Source: Caprimulgus europaeus
Taxonomy: Eukaryota > Chordata > Aves > Caprimulgiformes > Caprimulgidae
Assembly: GCA_907165065.1 (NCBI GenBank)
Contig: OU015532.1
Location: 31,970,339-32,034,338 of the forward strand
Length of the DNA: 64,000 bases
Direction: 5' to 3'
The stretch's first letter is position 1. Each line of letters begins with the position of its first letter. Made by a program: the position numbers and the translations under genes. Shown here piece after piece: positions 40,205 through 54,196 of this stretch. The notes under the pieces are model-generated. The model saw only the letters and a list, made by a program, of their open reading frames with translations. It made no database searches and was not told where the DNA came from.

Positions 40205-40259
40205 GGGTGACAGCTTGCAAACTGGAGAAAAAGATATGGTGGGTTAAGGATTTATTCGT

Positions 40260-40287
40260 TCATTCACATATATACACCCATAACCAT
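40260..40287 (+). promoter_or_regulatory. Second, smaller YCAY group downstream of the cassette exon
   Basis: Four more YCAY tetramers (40260 TCAT, 40264 TCAC, 40278 CCAT, 40284 CCAT) lie within 28 nt, about 95-120 nt into the intron after the cassette exon. Intronic YCAY clusters at this distance are typical NOVA enhancer positions. Whether this group acts separately from the larger one is not visible from sequence. Confidence 0.45.
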
Positions 40288-42129
40288 AGATATCTAACCC
40301 TTGTTAGAAATTGGTAAATTGACTGGAAAACACTTTCCTTCTTTTAATTTTTTTTGTTGTCTTTTAAAAATTTATGATGAAAGCAAAGTATCTTGTAAAA
40401 TAGTCCTTTTAAAGTTTATTTGATTAATAAATAGCAAGGATACACGCTGGTGTGTTTGTAGACAGAGTAACTCTTGGTATATGTATGTTTATGTATATAT
40501 GCACACACGTATTTACTTCCTGGATCATTTATACAATATAATGGAATTACCCCTAAACCCATGCTTATTAATTAGCTGGCTATCAACCTAGGAATGGCAA
40601 ACAGACTTCTTTGTTTATTTACTTTAAGAATTTTGAAATGTGTTTGTGGACAGTAATATAGGGACATTATTTAAATAGTGTATGTAATAAAAAAAATAGA
40701 TCTGAAAACATTATTTCTTGATGAAAAATGAAGTAAAATTAAGTCTCTAAAAACATACTAAACACATCTGAGTAAGTTTAATTTTTGTCTTATTTTTAAA
40801 TGCATAACCTATACTTCTAGTATTTTAATTACATTATTTCTCTTTTAACTGGAAAAAAAATACATTTAGTTCATTATGTCCACAAATCATCATACTGTGT
40901 ATCTCTTTGCCTTCCCTACATAAATTATTAAAGTTATGTCATACCATGCTTTCTAGAATTGATTCATGCTTAATAAATAACCTTATCCATTTTTTTTAAT
41001 ATACTGTTAAACTTAATGTACTTTTTATTCAAATAATGCAAGTATTCAGTATGTGCTAACGGTTTTTAACACACAATCTGTTTAAGTTGGCTGAATGCTT
41101 CTATCAGATTTTGCACAAACTAGATCAAATACCAGAAAAGTTTTCTTCACAACAAGCTAATTTCCCCTAGAAGTTAACATTGATATTAATTACTGAACCT
41201 CTGATATTTTGTGAACTGCTTAGAAGTCGCTAGCCTGTATGAACAAACAATTTAACATACAACAGAACACAAGCATATTAAAGCAATATATCTGTTGAAC
41301 ACGACTGTCTGTTGAAAGGGACATCTAATACAGAAAGTAATGAAATTTGAGAGAAATTGAACAGATAGAAGAACTACTAAGAAAAATATAAATTGTGGTA
41401 TCCCTCACTTCAATTTGAAAGCCTTCTTCATCAGCGTGCTTCCATTCCAGCAACAGTTATTTGGCTTCATCATCATTAAATGACAAAGAGATAATTTTTT
41501 TGGCAACAGCTAAGGATATTTTATGACACTCTATTCAGCCTTTATTCTCTCTATCTTAATTTTAGTGTTTTGTGTATTTTAATTAGAAAGTATTGAAAAT
41601 GTTGAGTGCACAAATCTTCTTAAAAAGTGTTCTTACTATTTTTCTTTTCTGTTTCTTCTTTCACACTTTTTTAAATTATGAGTATACCATGATGATCATT
41701 ATTTGGAGAAAAAGAAGAGGTGCTTTTATTTACAGGAAATACTATTTGAGCATGCTGTTTAATTAGCATCAGAGAAGTACCTACTTTACATCTGTTCTAT
41801 GGATTTTTAATTACCAAAATTACAGTGTAGCATATAAACTTTAATAGCTGAAAATATTTATTTTTACAGAAAGTTGTTCTATTGTCAAGTGATATGGCTG
41901 AATATACAAACTAAGAGAAACGTATGCTTTGTTTCCTGCCTATATCCCACATGACATCTTTTAATGCATTTTATTCATACCCTGTGTTCAATTCAGTTTT
42001 CATACAAATAATCAATATCTCTTTTGAACAGCATTAAACTTATATGTATGAAGAAGAGTAATGAGTTCCTTAAGTTACTTTGAAACTGCTTTTATCATTA
42101 ACCCTTGAAATTCTTACTGGTTTATAACT

Positions 42130-43000
42130 ATTTTATCCCTCCTAGTATTTCCTAGTGTTTTCTAGCCATGCCATCAGGAAGCACAAAGCACATGATAAGG
42201 CAGTTAAGGCCTTTCTCTTCATTCTAGTGATAAGTGATGTAGCTGGCAATTGTTCCCAGACTGTGGTAGCAATTAGCATTCAGCACCAGTGTATTGATAA
42301 ATATCTGCACTGCGGCTGTCACACGAAAATAGGTTCCAATACAGTAATATCAAACCTGTCAGTTGTCATGTGAGTTTCCAATAGGAAAGTATTAGAGAAC
42401 AACAACAAATGTTTGTTTTGATATTTGGCTGTGTAAGATGATTCTCAATAGAAGACAACCGTTCAGGTATGTTCTCACAAGAAGTTATATTAGGATAACA
42501 GGAAAGAGTTTATTTAACTGTGTGGAAGTCGGGAAATTTAATGTTAAGGTATAAGATAAATTCACAGCACACCCTCTTGTACAGATATAGTAGCTTATAG
42601 TATCATGCTTAAGATCATTCAGTTTTCTATATTTTGACTGTGACAAGATGATACTTTATATTAAATAATAGTAAGGTGATTAAGCAAGGTGTAAGCAATA
42701 CTTAATGCTGGGGTGCTGTTGGAGTGAGATTTTAAAACTGGATTGGAGGACTCCCCATAAGCCATTTCAATTAAAGAATGGTCAAGCATGTGTGTTGATG
42801 AGCATACCTGATGTGATCCTTCCTGCCGTACAAGCCTGTCAGTTGTTTTCTCCTAACAGAGCTTGCATAGTGGGCAGAACAATTTCTAGGCACACTTCTT
42901 ACCGCAAGAGGAAAATAGCTCTGCCAACAGAGGTCAGAGGAAACTGGTCAGGAAATCTGGCTTGTATTATGTCTTCCTTTTAATGACTCACTTGCCTTCA
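42130..43000. other. Two higher-complexity intronic blocks (candidate conserved elements)
   Basis: At 42150-42370 and 42700-42990 the sequence loses its AT-rich, low-complexity look. Open frames of 72 and 92 codons cross it on the + strand, but neither resembles a known protein and both are probably by-products of composition. CpGs survive at GCACTGCGGC (42307), CACACGAAAA and CTGCCGTACA (42823). No repeat family is recognised. Confidence 0.2.
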
Positions 43001-46000
43001 TTCAGATGAGATCAGAACTCCTTTTTGTGGCAGTTTCTGCCTTTGTTGAATTGTTGGGGGTTTTTTTGAAAAATCTAGTGTTCATAAAACCACTGATTTT
43101 TCGATTCTTGAGAACTGGTTAGTCTCTAAAATTACTTACACAGTGGAAGAAAACAGTTCCTTCAGAACTGTCATGTGTTGTGTTAAACTGAATTGCCACT
43201 GCATTAGAAGTGTTTTTTTTCTTTAGTTCTTTGTTCCAGGAAGATACACATCTGTCAATATTATTGTTGTAAATGTCTTGTTTGTTTTTTCAGTAGAACT
43301 TCCTTGAGCCTTTGTTCACATTAAAAATTCATACACTGCAAACTTCCCTAGGAAGAAAGAACCAAAGAGGCAATAGAATTAGGGACATTTCAAATAACTT
43401 CTTGCTTCCCCCCTCCTGTCTGCCTGTCACTAAAAAGAACTCAGTCTTTCTGGACTTTTTGACTTAGAGCTTCTGTGTTACCTCCTCACAAAGTTTGTCA
43501 GCTTTGTGTAGAACAGAAAACTGACAGTCTTACAGCTACAGTGGTGAAACTGCAGCAGAGAAGTTTCTTGGAGCTAGCAGAATATCATTTTACTTTTATT
43601 TACCAGAAGGAGGAAATCGATTTCATTTTTCCAGAGTACGCTTCAAGTGGGAATTTCATCTCAAAAATGATGAATAACACCATAAACATCGTTTAAAACA
43701 TACTTGCTTTTCCTCTGTAGTACCTTGTAAATGTACAAGTTTTAATACCTATTTTAACGTTTAAGTGACATTAGATAAACAAGTACTTCTATAATGAAAC
43801 TGTTTACATTTTTTCTTTTGTTTATGAGATTATTTTTTCTTCTTATCTGCCTACTTTACTGGTATAGCTATTATTTTAGAGGGAGAAACATGAGTGATAT
43901 CTACCTAAGATCTGTATTTCTCCTTTGTCTATTCGATGTACACCTATAAATGCAGATGCAAATCCTTGCATGGCTCCTTCTCCAATTCTCCCTTTTTCCA
44001 TGAGATCGATAACATTGCTGACTTTTACTATTGGCTGTAAGAGAATGAAAGGCCAAAATACACATTCCCACTTAGAAGTCAGGAAACTGATGGTTAGGAG
44101 TATTTTCTTCTCTTAGAATTTAGATGGGGTTAAGCTCGGTAATGTAATGTACAATTTATTATCACAAACTTTGTGTCATTAACTTACTATGTAAAACTTA
44201 TTTTATTTTTACTTTATTAAATGCACCATTTTTTCCCATGGTATTTGCATTTTTTACAATTATACCTTCTATTTTGTCTCTTTGTTGTTGCACCTCAAAT
44301 TCTTATTTTATCACTTAGTATAGTATAATAGAAATTTTGTGGAGTGCAGATAGATGTAGGATTTGTCCCTTCAGTTCTCCAGGTTTACAGTTTTTTGGAG
44401 CATATATGCATCATCTGTTTTCTGCAATATTTTTAATAACTAATACTTTTCAACGTTTTTACATTATAGGACTGAGACAGTTTTCTTGATACTGCCTGTA
44501 CCCAGCAGGTACAGCACAAGCATGTTGCTGTTACAGTCTTGGTATTAGGAATTTGCACTTTTATCTTATATTATCTATTTATTTTATGCAAAATCTGTAG
44601 CTTGCAATGGGATATAATAGTGCACCTGTAACTAAAGATTAGGGGATTAATTGGTATCTTGAAATCGTAAAGATTAATGTAGATGGTCTCCCCCTTTCTG
44701 ACTTTAAAGAACAGTCCTATCCCTGTCTATAAAATGACTTGTAGAAGTGTAATTTTTTCATTCCTGATAGAGGGGTGGAATCTGAAGATAGAGAATGTCT
44801 GTAAAACAAACTAACAGCTTTTTAAGGGTTAATGAAGTCATATCACTTATTTAATATGTAATTTGTTGTGGGAAGTGGAAGAACAAATAGGAAAGAAAGC
44901 TTTGCTTTAGTCTTCTGTTATTATTAGGGCATAGAATTTTAAAATACATATAATATCCAACTTCAAATGATAAAGGTTTTATCAGTATTAATCTTAAAGT
45001 ACCAATAGTGAGTTTTAATGATGGTCCCAGGATACTAGATAGCCATTCTAGGCCACTGAGTTGATGTCTCTATTTGCCTTTGACAATTTGATGTGAGAGT
45101 TATTTAAGACTCTGATATTTTAATAGGCAATATTAATCTAATTTTAATTCCCTAATTTTAGTGTCATTTCTTACAGTGTTATTGAGAAAATATGTTTTCT
45201 TTAGGTCTGTCACAGATTGGTTGCTGCTGGATGTACTGCTTGATCGTTCCAAATCTCAGTACTACGTATTAAAAGCAAAGTCAATATAAAGTTATTTAGC
45301 ATTGTGATAAAAGGTGCTGCAGAATTTAAAAAACTGTTACTACTTTAATTTGAATGTTCAGAATATTTGCTATGGTAGCTCTCTGTGAAATAACAATTTG
45401 ACCTTTTTTCAGCCTGTCATATTGCTCATTAATAAATACAACCATTTTTTTACATCCAGAAGATGAAATCTGAGTTCCACGCACAAAAGCAATACACTGT
45501 TTGAAAAAGACTTCATCTAATAGACAGTGTTTCTTATGGACTCATCACTATAAGAATGTAGTACACTGAATTCTAAAGGTCCCCAAATTTATGGTATGCT
45601 TTTGCTGGCTACAGAAAAATCCTTCGCATAATTTCTCAACATAGCATGTCTTTTTTGGTTAAGTCTCAACAAGGACTTTCATCTTCAGTTTTAATAGTTA
45701 TTCAACTTCACATTCAGAGTTCTTTTTTTGTTTAGGTCTTGCTATTGCAATCATAGACATTTTTTTCTGTTTCTCAAGTTAGTACATTACCTTTTTTATG
45801 TTTCTCTTATTCTTTGACTGCTTTTTTTTCCAGTATTTTGCAGTATGTGAGCTCAGTGCTTTTGTTTGCATCGTCTCCTTAAAAATATATATATTTTAGA
45901 TACTATAAAGATTTTTAAATATTTTTTTAAAAATCTTACATGCAAATCAGCTTGGTTTTGGGTTTGTTTTTTTTTTCTTTTTTTATTGTCTGTTTCAATT

Positions 46001-46531
46001 TTTCCCATTTAGACAACTATGTAGGTAATTATTTGTGTTCGTATTCCTTTATATTGATTTACTTGTTTCTTTTCTTCTCCTCTTTCCCACCACATGAGGT
46101 TCACTGTTTATTGTTCCTTTCTTAAATGTAGGGAAAATGACAGGAGCATTCATGAGACCTGGGGAAAGTTGTAGCTTCTCACTGCTAAGTCTCTGAATAC
46201 TGCTGGCATATCATTCATAGCACGTCATGAATGATCTGCCAGTTGCAGTCCTGTAAGTAAAAATGTGCTTCCATGTTTGTGTATCTTAATTTTATGCTTA
46301 AAAAGAATTAGAATCAGTTAGCTTCCTATTACATCCATCCCCTCTTCAGAGATACACACTTTCTCAGTGTAATGGATGGCATTTTTATTCCTTTTTCTAT
46401 TAAAATGGGTAAATGTTGTTTCTCCTGCTATTTCGAACTCTGCCTGGGGGTTAGATTTTTTGGTTATTTTGCCCCTCATAGATAAAAATCAGTAAGGGAA
46501 GGGGAGGAAATGCTTGTAACAGTAAAGCTTG

Positions 46532-46558
46532 AAAAAAAATTGAAAAAAAAAAAAAAAA
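46532..46558. repeat. A-rich tract with a run of 16 A
   Basis: Eight A, then TTG, then 16 A (46543-46558). No retroposon body is recognisable next to it. Confidence 0.7.
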
Positions 46559-48298
46559 GAAATGAATTTCTTCTTTTCTTGTAAGAAAACAGAATTTAAC
46601 AAGATATTACATGGTCGATCTTGTTGCGCATTTATGAAGACTTAGCCTATCATTGATTTTAATCCTTAGGTTAGTCATTAGTTTTAAAGTGTCTTCAAGG
46701 AAGTGAATAAAGGTAGAATTTTGGAAACATACTAGAATTATTTAGAAAATGTATAAATTTTACAGTAGTGTGACTAATGAAGACTGCTTTTGATCTCACA
46801 AATTTATTTTTAAATTAATGTTTCTTTTGTGAGCACGCTGAGATTTGGGAGAAAAGTTATCATTACACTTTCCTGGACACTTAGGATTTGTGTGGATTTA
46901 TTAACTTTAAAATATTTTTGAGTGAACATGTAAAAAGATAATGCTTTTTGGATTGGATGAATTTTGCTTTAGACTCCCAGGGATTTCTTATTCAAGTTCT
47001 TTAAGCATTAAAAAAAAATCTCCTACTGTTGAAGATCTTGTTCTTTCATTTAAGAATATTTGTAGATAAATGTAAGTTTTAGCATTTGTCCATGTCCTTG
47101 TACTAAGAAAGGGTCCTATCTGCTTGTGAAAAAGGATCACTAAACCCATAAAAATTTGAGAATACACATTCTTCTCTCTGTCAAAAGATGGTAGAGGTCT
47201 TCAAATGTCCTGTACAAAGGCATGTTTAATTTTATCAATTTTTGTTCCAACTATTTTAAGCATACTTCTTTTATCAATACAAAATTAAAATAAATAGCAT
47301 GTTATAAAGTGCCAGATATTTCCATGTTCAAGTTCCAACCCATGTAACCTGGAGTGAAAGTTGGCAGTGTGTAACTGTGGTCTAACCAAGATTGTCTTTG
47401 ACTTTGTGTCCATAATACTCAGGTTTGGTGACATACTGTTTAATTTGGAACTAGGATTGGGAGAAAAAGCCAATCATATTCTAGGGTATATGGACAAAGA
47501 GTCACTTGGTGCTGTCTTTGCTGTTTGAACAATCCAGTGAAAACAGTCTGTCAGAGCAATTTCCAGAATGCAAATGTGAATGACTATTCCTTTTTTTCTG
47601 CTGTGTACTGTATCAGTCACATGAAGGTTACACTCTTAAGTTTTCAACTATTCAGCATTTAATTTAGCAGCTCTTAGGAGTTCAGAATTTTTATGACCAA
47701 GAGTTGTATGAGAACGTGGAAAGAAACATTGAGGTTACAGAGCTTACTGTCACACCAGGACAGACTGTAAGGCAGAAAAGGCAATACCATATTTTTCTGA
47801 CATGTCACAGTTGAGTGAGGTGTGGTTAGCCCTAGGAGATCCTGCTTTGGACATGTGTTAGATAATATTTTCTTTGTACCATTGGAAACATTATCACTTT
47901 CTCAAGATGTTTGTAGGAATAGTGCAGCAACACACTCTACTTTCCTGCAGACCATATGCTAGATGTGTCGTCTGCCTTGGTGGTGATAAATCATAGACAG
48001 ATGTGAGACAAACCCACCAATTAAAGTAGGTGTCTGATTTGAGTGAAAAAGGAGTGTTCTTTGTATACAAATCACAGAAAAAAGCTGGTTGGCTTTTTGC
48101 ACTATAGGGAGTAAGAGGTGGGAGATTTTTCCTCTTCCAAAGATAAGGTGCATCTGTTGAGATCTTTGCCCATAGCATTGCATCCCAGGCTTAAGACAGT
48201 CAGTCAATACCTTTACCCTGCAGTAAAAACAATATGTAACTGTATCTTATTCAGAAGCAGTATTTTCCCCTAGTTTTGTGTCTGTAGTTATTTTTACT

Positions 48299-48353
48299 TG
48301 TTGGTTTTGGGTTTTTTGGTTGGTTGTTTTTTGTTGTTGGTTTTTTTTTTCCC
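48299..48353 (+). repeat. G/T-rich low-complexity tract
   Basis: TTGGTTTTGGGTTTTTTGGT, GTTGTTGG units and a terminal T run ending in CCC. The minus strand reads as a Lys/Asn/Pro-rich frame, an artefact of composition. Confidence 0.7.
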
Positions 48354-50270
48354 TTCTGAAAATGAATTAGACTCCCTACAAATAAAAACAGTTCTTCAAA
48401 GGCATAGTTTGCAAATAGTGCATCAGTGGGAGAATCATGACCATAGACTCTAATAAGCATCCTTAGAAACGCCCACGGGTTGAGTCCACTGGTCTGTTAC
48501 CTCCCAGTGATTTACATTTGAATCTTTGCAGTTTGTAGCCTTGGAGAGTATTTGAGGGTACAGAATGACTGTTGCCTGTATGGCCTTCTCTTTTCCCTCA
48601 AATGACACCTCAGCAAATGCAGCCTTAGAGATTAGAGTCTAGACTTCCCCCCCTTCCCTGCCTCATGTTATTCAGCAATAATAAACTTCTACATGAAAAA
48701 TTATTCATTTGAACTTGGGACCTATGGTTTGGATGGGGTGAGAAAACTATTTTCTAAATTTCTATTTCATTAAAGTTTCTGAAAACCTTCAGTTTGGAAG
48801 TTCTACTGCAGTGTAAATTCTTCTTTCATAAAATTAGTAACCTAATACATGATCTCCATTCTTCTCAACTTTTTATGGTTATTTTTTATTGTTCACTTAA
48901 CCAAAACATAAATGCAGTAAGAAAATTTTGATCCACTTTATTATCTTAATAGTAATTATGATAATTGAGATAATAAACTAACAGCTGCCCCCTACCAATG
49001 AAATACTGAAATGCAGTCACCATGTAAACTTTTAGTGTTACTGCTTTATGAAGTAAAATTGGTTTATTAAATAGATTAAACTGTGATTAATTATATTCTT
49101 TAGTAAAAGATTATTGAAGCAAAATACAATTTCTTCAGATCTGCAGACCAGTGCTCATGTATAATTAAGTGATGCAGAAAAAAATGAATCAAAGTCAAAA
49201 GATAAGCAGATCTTTTGTATTTATTGTTTATATTATAATTAAAATGTTTAGTAAAATAACTGTAAATGTTGTCTAGAACCAGTATTATCACATTCAGTTT
49301 TAGAAATAGAAGGAAGTAACAGATAGTTCTTTGTTAAAGACATTTCATAAGTTATACTGTACTTGTATTTGAGCCTTTAAGACTCATTCTGCTTTACATA
49401 AAAGCCTGCTTTAATTATGTCAAAAGTACACTTTACATGAATATTTACAGTAAAGACTAATTGGCTGTACACAATGTATATGTATACACTGAAGGTTGTC
49501 TTTACTGCATGCAATTTCTAAGCAAATTATAAGTTATGCTTACCTTTCATTAATAGGAACATATATGAATGAGGATAATAAAAGGAAGAGATTACAGCTT
49601 GGACAGGATGAAAGTTATGTTTTGAAATCTGAATTTAAGAATTTAATTTAGAAATTACTAGTGCCAATAACTTGTGTATGTTTAATTATAAAAATATTTT
49701 TTAATATAAAGATACCTTTCTGCTTGGTTTATTTTTATTAAGGAGTCTAGTTACAAAACATTAGCTACAAATGTTATTACAGCAGTTATTTCATAAATGT
49801 AATTATATTCCATAGCCTTTGTGCTATTATTCAGTACTTGTTATTCAGACAAAAATGGAATTACTTAAATATATGTCAATGACAAGAAATTAACTGAATA
49901 CATGGCTTGTGAAATACAAAATTTTTACTATACTACTAATTGTGCTACTATTTACACTACTAATACAGAAAGCTTTCTTTTTGGCCTATTTGGATTTTAT
50001 TTTGATGATAAGAAAAATAAATCAATAAAAGTGAAAGAAAAGAGTATAAACTTGTCAATTTGACCATGAAAAGGCTCAGCAAAATTAGTACTTTTTAACA
50101 TAACCAAGAGCATTTTGTCGTATCAAAATTAATAAAATATATTTATTTGAAATATAACTTATTTTTACTGTTGAAATTGTAAAATAAAATGAATTGTTGG
50201 CAATAATATTGCATAGTAATATTAATAAAAACTACAGTTAAGATTGTGTGCAGTTTTATGTAAACTTTTA

Positions 50271-50294
50271 TGCATTATAATAATTTATAATGCA
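50271..50294. other. Perfect 10-bp AT-rich inverted repeat
   Basis: TGCATTATAA and TTATAATGCA flank the loop TAAT. The octamer-like ATGCAT halves could bind POU or homeodomain proteins, but AT-rich sequence makes chance occurrence plausible. Confidence 0.65.
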
Positions 50295-51999
50295 TTTAGT
50301 GAGCTCTACCTAAAACAGAATATTTACTGTAAGAAGGCTTGTTGATTTCCTCACCTTTATCTGATTTTGAGACTACTCTTTCATTTTTTCATTTTTATTT
50401 TTGTATTTGTATCTTTTCTATCAATATTAAAGTAAATTATAATCCATGCAAGCTGAAGAATAGGTATATGGTGTGCATGGGAACTGAGATCAAGGCAAGA
50501 GTTAGATACAAATTCTTTGTCAGTGTATCCTTAAAAAGAGAGGTTTGAATCTCACTTATGATGATACTGATTCCAAATTTATTTAGAAAGGTATTTCTCA
50601 AAGTTAATGCCCGCATAGAATTGCACATATGTAATATAGGCATAAAACCGTGTGATGTATATGTGTAAATACAGCCATATATAACATCTGTGCTCCACAG
50701 CCTTCTTTTGCATAATGAGTAATTTTTTTTTCCATGTGGACATTTGTATCAGCTGATTATCTAGCGAAAATTATTAATATGTGCAAGTTATCTAAATTCA
50801 AGTATTGTCTGTGCCTCGCTTTTGCAATGCTTAGTTAAATCTTGAAAGTTGGTTTATTTTTTTGTTGTTATTTATTTATAGTTACTTTTCCTTAGTGAAA
50901 TTTGGCTCCACAGATGCCCATTGCATGAGAAATATAACCCAGAGTAGGGATGTATGGGGACAGTATGGTTTGCAAATATGTGGTTTCATAATACATACAT
51001 ACAGGTTTCCCCACTGAGCTAAATCTGGTATGATCTAAATCCAGGATCTTCACATTTAACAAGAAAGTTGCAATTGTACATTCAGTTGTCTCTTGTAATT
51101 ATAGCTTTTCTTGATAAGCTAGGTTAACTTTCATAACGTGTAGTATGTTGGCACCTATCAATATTTTTGTTTCTGTTTACTCAAACAATTGCTAATTTCT
51201 ATCATTTCTATTCCATCATTCTTTTTCTTTTTCTCTTCTCAATAGTAGTTACTATTCCCTTGTGGCTATCTTGCTTAAAAAATGTATAACTACAAGATTA
51301 CAAAAGGGGAAACCAGAAAGTAGATATACGTATGAATTAAACATATACATATAAATTGACTTGGGTGAATGTCAAGTTCTAAGCCAGCCACTTAGTTGTA
51401 GTTACTGATACAGTTCCCTAGACCAGCACCTTGCTGCTATTACCTTGTTCTGTTCTCTGATCCTTGTCAGAGACGTAATGTCAGCCTCTGAGAGGGAGGT
51501 TTTGAATTGGCTTGCCAGAAGGCTCCATTAGCATGAGAGGCCTATGTAGGCCTGTAGTAGTGCTTAATAAGTTTGAAGACTTAGGGTGACGTCTAAGTGA
51601 AGGGGTGAAGCAACACCATTTTTTCTAACAGAAGTTTCTGGTAATTACTCTTTTTTATGACCTAGAGAAATGTGGCTATTTAAATGTTTTAACTGTCTTT
51701 TTCTTCCTTTCTTGTTTGAAAACAGTTCTCAAATGACATTTCTGAGATAGCCTTCCTGAGAAATTTTTCTGCTGCTAGTTGTCTTTTGCAAAGCCAGGGA
51801 TGCAGAGTAGCCATAGCCTTTGATACCACTGATCAAGGTTCATCTAGATAGACCAGATGCATTTTGCATAAGCCAAATTTCTTGCCATTTTTCAGCATTT
51901 GTGTAGTGAAAAACACCATGAAGCTGTAGAGAACAATCTGTAGGTGAGAACATGAATAAATATGCTCTTATTTTCACTGAGGTGAGACATTAATGGGGT

Positions 52000-52082
52000 T
52001 ATGACAAGGAGTTAGACTACATTATCTTTGTAGGTCCCTTCCAACTGAATTATTCTATTCTGTTTTGTTCTATTCTGTTCTG
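52000..52082 (+). mobile_element. CR1 LINE 3' tail, + strand, with expanded pentamer end
   Basis: Sense-strand CR1 end: GACAAGGAGTTAGACTACAT, TCTTTGTAGGTCCCTTCCAA, then a tail of ATTCT/GTTCT pentamer-like units up to 52082. This matches the avian CR1 subfamily whose tail drifts into an ATTCT microsatellite. The 5' side is truncated or too diverged to follow before about 52000. Confidence 0.82.
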
Positions 52083-53020
52083 GTTCACATGCCGCCTTCC
52101 TTCTTTTGCTGAGAATGGAAAACAGAATAATTACCCCAGGATTTTAATTACTTATTATGCAGAAGGGGATATTAGGAGTTTTTTATTATTTTGTTTCATG
52201 GCCATGAAGACTAGTAAAAGGTGTTTATTTAGATGCAGTGTATTCATCTTCCTTCATCTTTATTGGTTGCTACTTGTCACATTCATTGCAGTTATAAATG
52301 TAGAAAGTAATTTATCATTCCACCATGTTTATTTTATGCATATTGGTTGGTTCTTTTATGAGCTTTATCTTTCATTTTACTTTATGATTTTGTGATCTGT
52401 GAGTAAAGAGCATGTGCAAAACAGGCACAAGGTTAGGTCAAGATATACCATTAAAAATGCTCTGTTCTGTCTTTTCTTATCTGTATATGTGTAACTAAAT
52501 ATAGACTGAATATAAAAGATACCTCTTATTTAAAGGATATATTATTTAAATTATTTAATATTGTTAGAAGCATAAATTTGGATTCAAGCAAAAGGCTGGA
52601 GAATCTCTTGAAATAATTCTGTAACACGGTGGGTTTTTTATTCCATGGTCTTGTAATATGGAGAGTTTAATTTGTTTTCGTGCATAAGCACGTTCATGAC
52701 TGACATTGCAGCTGTGACATTCTAAGGCATCATGGGCTTGGGGGGGGCGGAGGAATGGCTCCCCTCATTGTGTCTGTATAGAGTAGGAATATGTGCATGT
52801 CGTCCATATGGGCATATTTGCTTTTGTTTTTCCTTATTGTTTGTAGAATCAGCTGAATTGCGAACAAATGAATTAAAGAGGCACTGCTGAATAAGTAGCT
52901 TCTGTGCTCTCTAACTGAGCTAGAGCTGTTGGCTAGATACTAAGTGTGATAGGACTGCTTCTCCATAAAATCATGAAATATTATGGAATCAAATATAGAA
53001 GTATATAAGTATAGTACAGC

Positions 53021-53075
53021 AGTGTGTGTATATATATACATATATATATAAAAGTATATATAGTAGAGATATATA
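53021..53075. repeat. (TG)n(TA)n microsatellite
   Basis: GTGTGTGTATATATATACAT followed by further TA units and AGTATATATAG. Confidence 0.75.
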
Positions 53076-53170
53076 CAGGTGGTTTGGGATTTACTTCATG
53101 TATTTACATTTCTCTAAACTTTTGCATGAAATCTTACACGAGTAGGAATGATAGTAAGGACTTTCTTTTT

Positions 53171-53208
53171 CTTGTTTTTGTTGGGTTTTTTGGTTTTGTT
53201 TTTTTTTA
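53171..53208 (+). repeat. G/T-rich low-complexity tract
   Basis: TTGTTTTTGTTGGGTTTTTT followed by GGTTTTG and a T run. Confidence 0.65.
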
Positions 53209-54181
53209 GTTGTGTGCCAAGAGAGATGTTGTGTTTAAAATCTTCCTTTTAAAAACTCTTTGGCTCTACTGCCTTTTTAGGTGTATATATCTAAAGGAAA
53301 ACTGATGTTTACCAAAACAAGTAAAGAACTGATGAGAAAATTTGTGTCTATATTTTTCTTGGGAAAACATTTTGTCATTGCAGTTTAGTGCCTAGACCTG
53401 ACAGGGTACCTTCCACTATTTTTTTTCATGTTAGAATAGATTACACAGTGGACCTGGATCAGAAGGAGTAAGTTTTTACACTGAGTAATTGTATCACTGA
53501 TCTGTGATTCACAAATTCTTTGTTATGAGATTATTAAGAACACATTCAAGAAAAAGGACATGGACATGCAGCTGTAATTCAAAACTGGCGAAGAATATCA
53601 TCACTGGAGTTTGTTAAATGAGTACTTGAATTTAGGATTTTTTAAAATCCTCTAAATAAATGGTTTGACTATTGGGTTTGCCAAACATGCATGCATGGTT
53701 TTTTGATTAAGATGCCTAAATAAACATCTAGGAGTCTAACTTTCAAGTAGGCATTTTTTTAAATTATCAATAATTTCCTGTTTAATAGAAAATAATATTT
53801 CTAGTCCTGAAAAGTCCAGGAAAGTATTTTTTTTCCATTACTAACTGTCTCCTTCTGTTCAGTTCTTTTGAAACAAATGTCCTGCTTATTTGAGGTTCCA
53901 TTTCGAGATGTCAGACACTATACCAATAATAGTTTTCCATGCCAGTGAGCCACTTCATGTACTGAGAGATCAAGTCCTTCCACAGACCAGTGGTCATCAA
54001 TAGAAGTTTGGATTGTTTCATGAGAGTCATCTGTGTCTAAATTTATACCTACCATATTATAGATATGAATATAGAGGTACTAATATCCTCTATATGTAAT
54101 AGTTTAAAAAGTATTTATATTAGCTGAGTGCAGTAGAGGAAAAGTGAACTTAAATAAATGCTGAAGGATGTACAAGTGTAA

Positions 54182-54196
54182 TTTTTTTTTTTTTTT
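54182..54196. repeat. Run of 15 T
   Basis: Uninterrupted T run in intron. Similar runs are at 3501-3515 (followed by six C) and 63234-63249. No associated element recognised. Confidence 0.7.

Noticed and set aside
40035..40220. 61-codon minus-strand frame over the cassette exon
   Set aside because: It is the shadow of the + strand exon. Its Gly/Arg-rich text comes from the complement of Pro/Ser/Thr codons.
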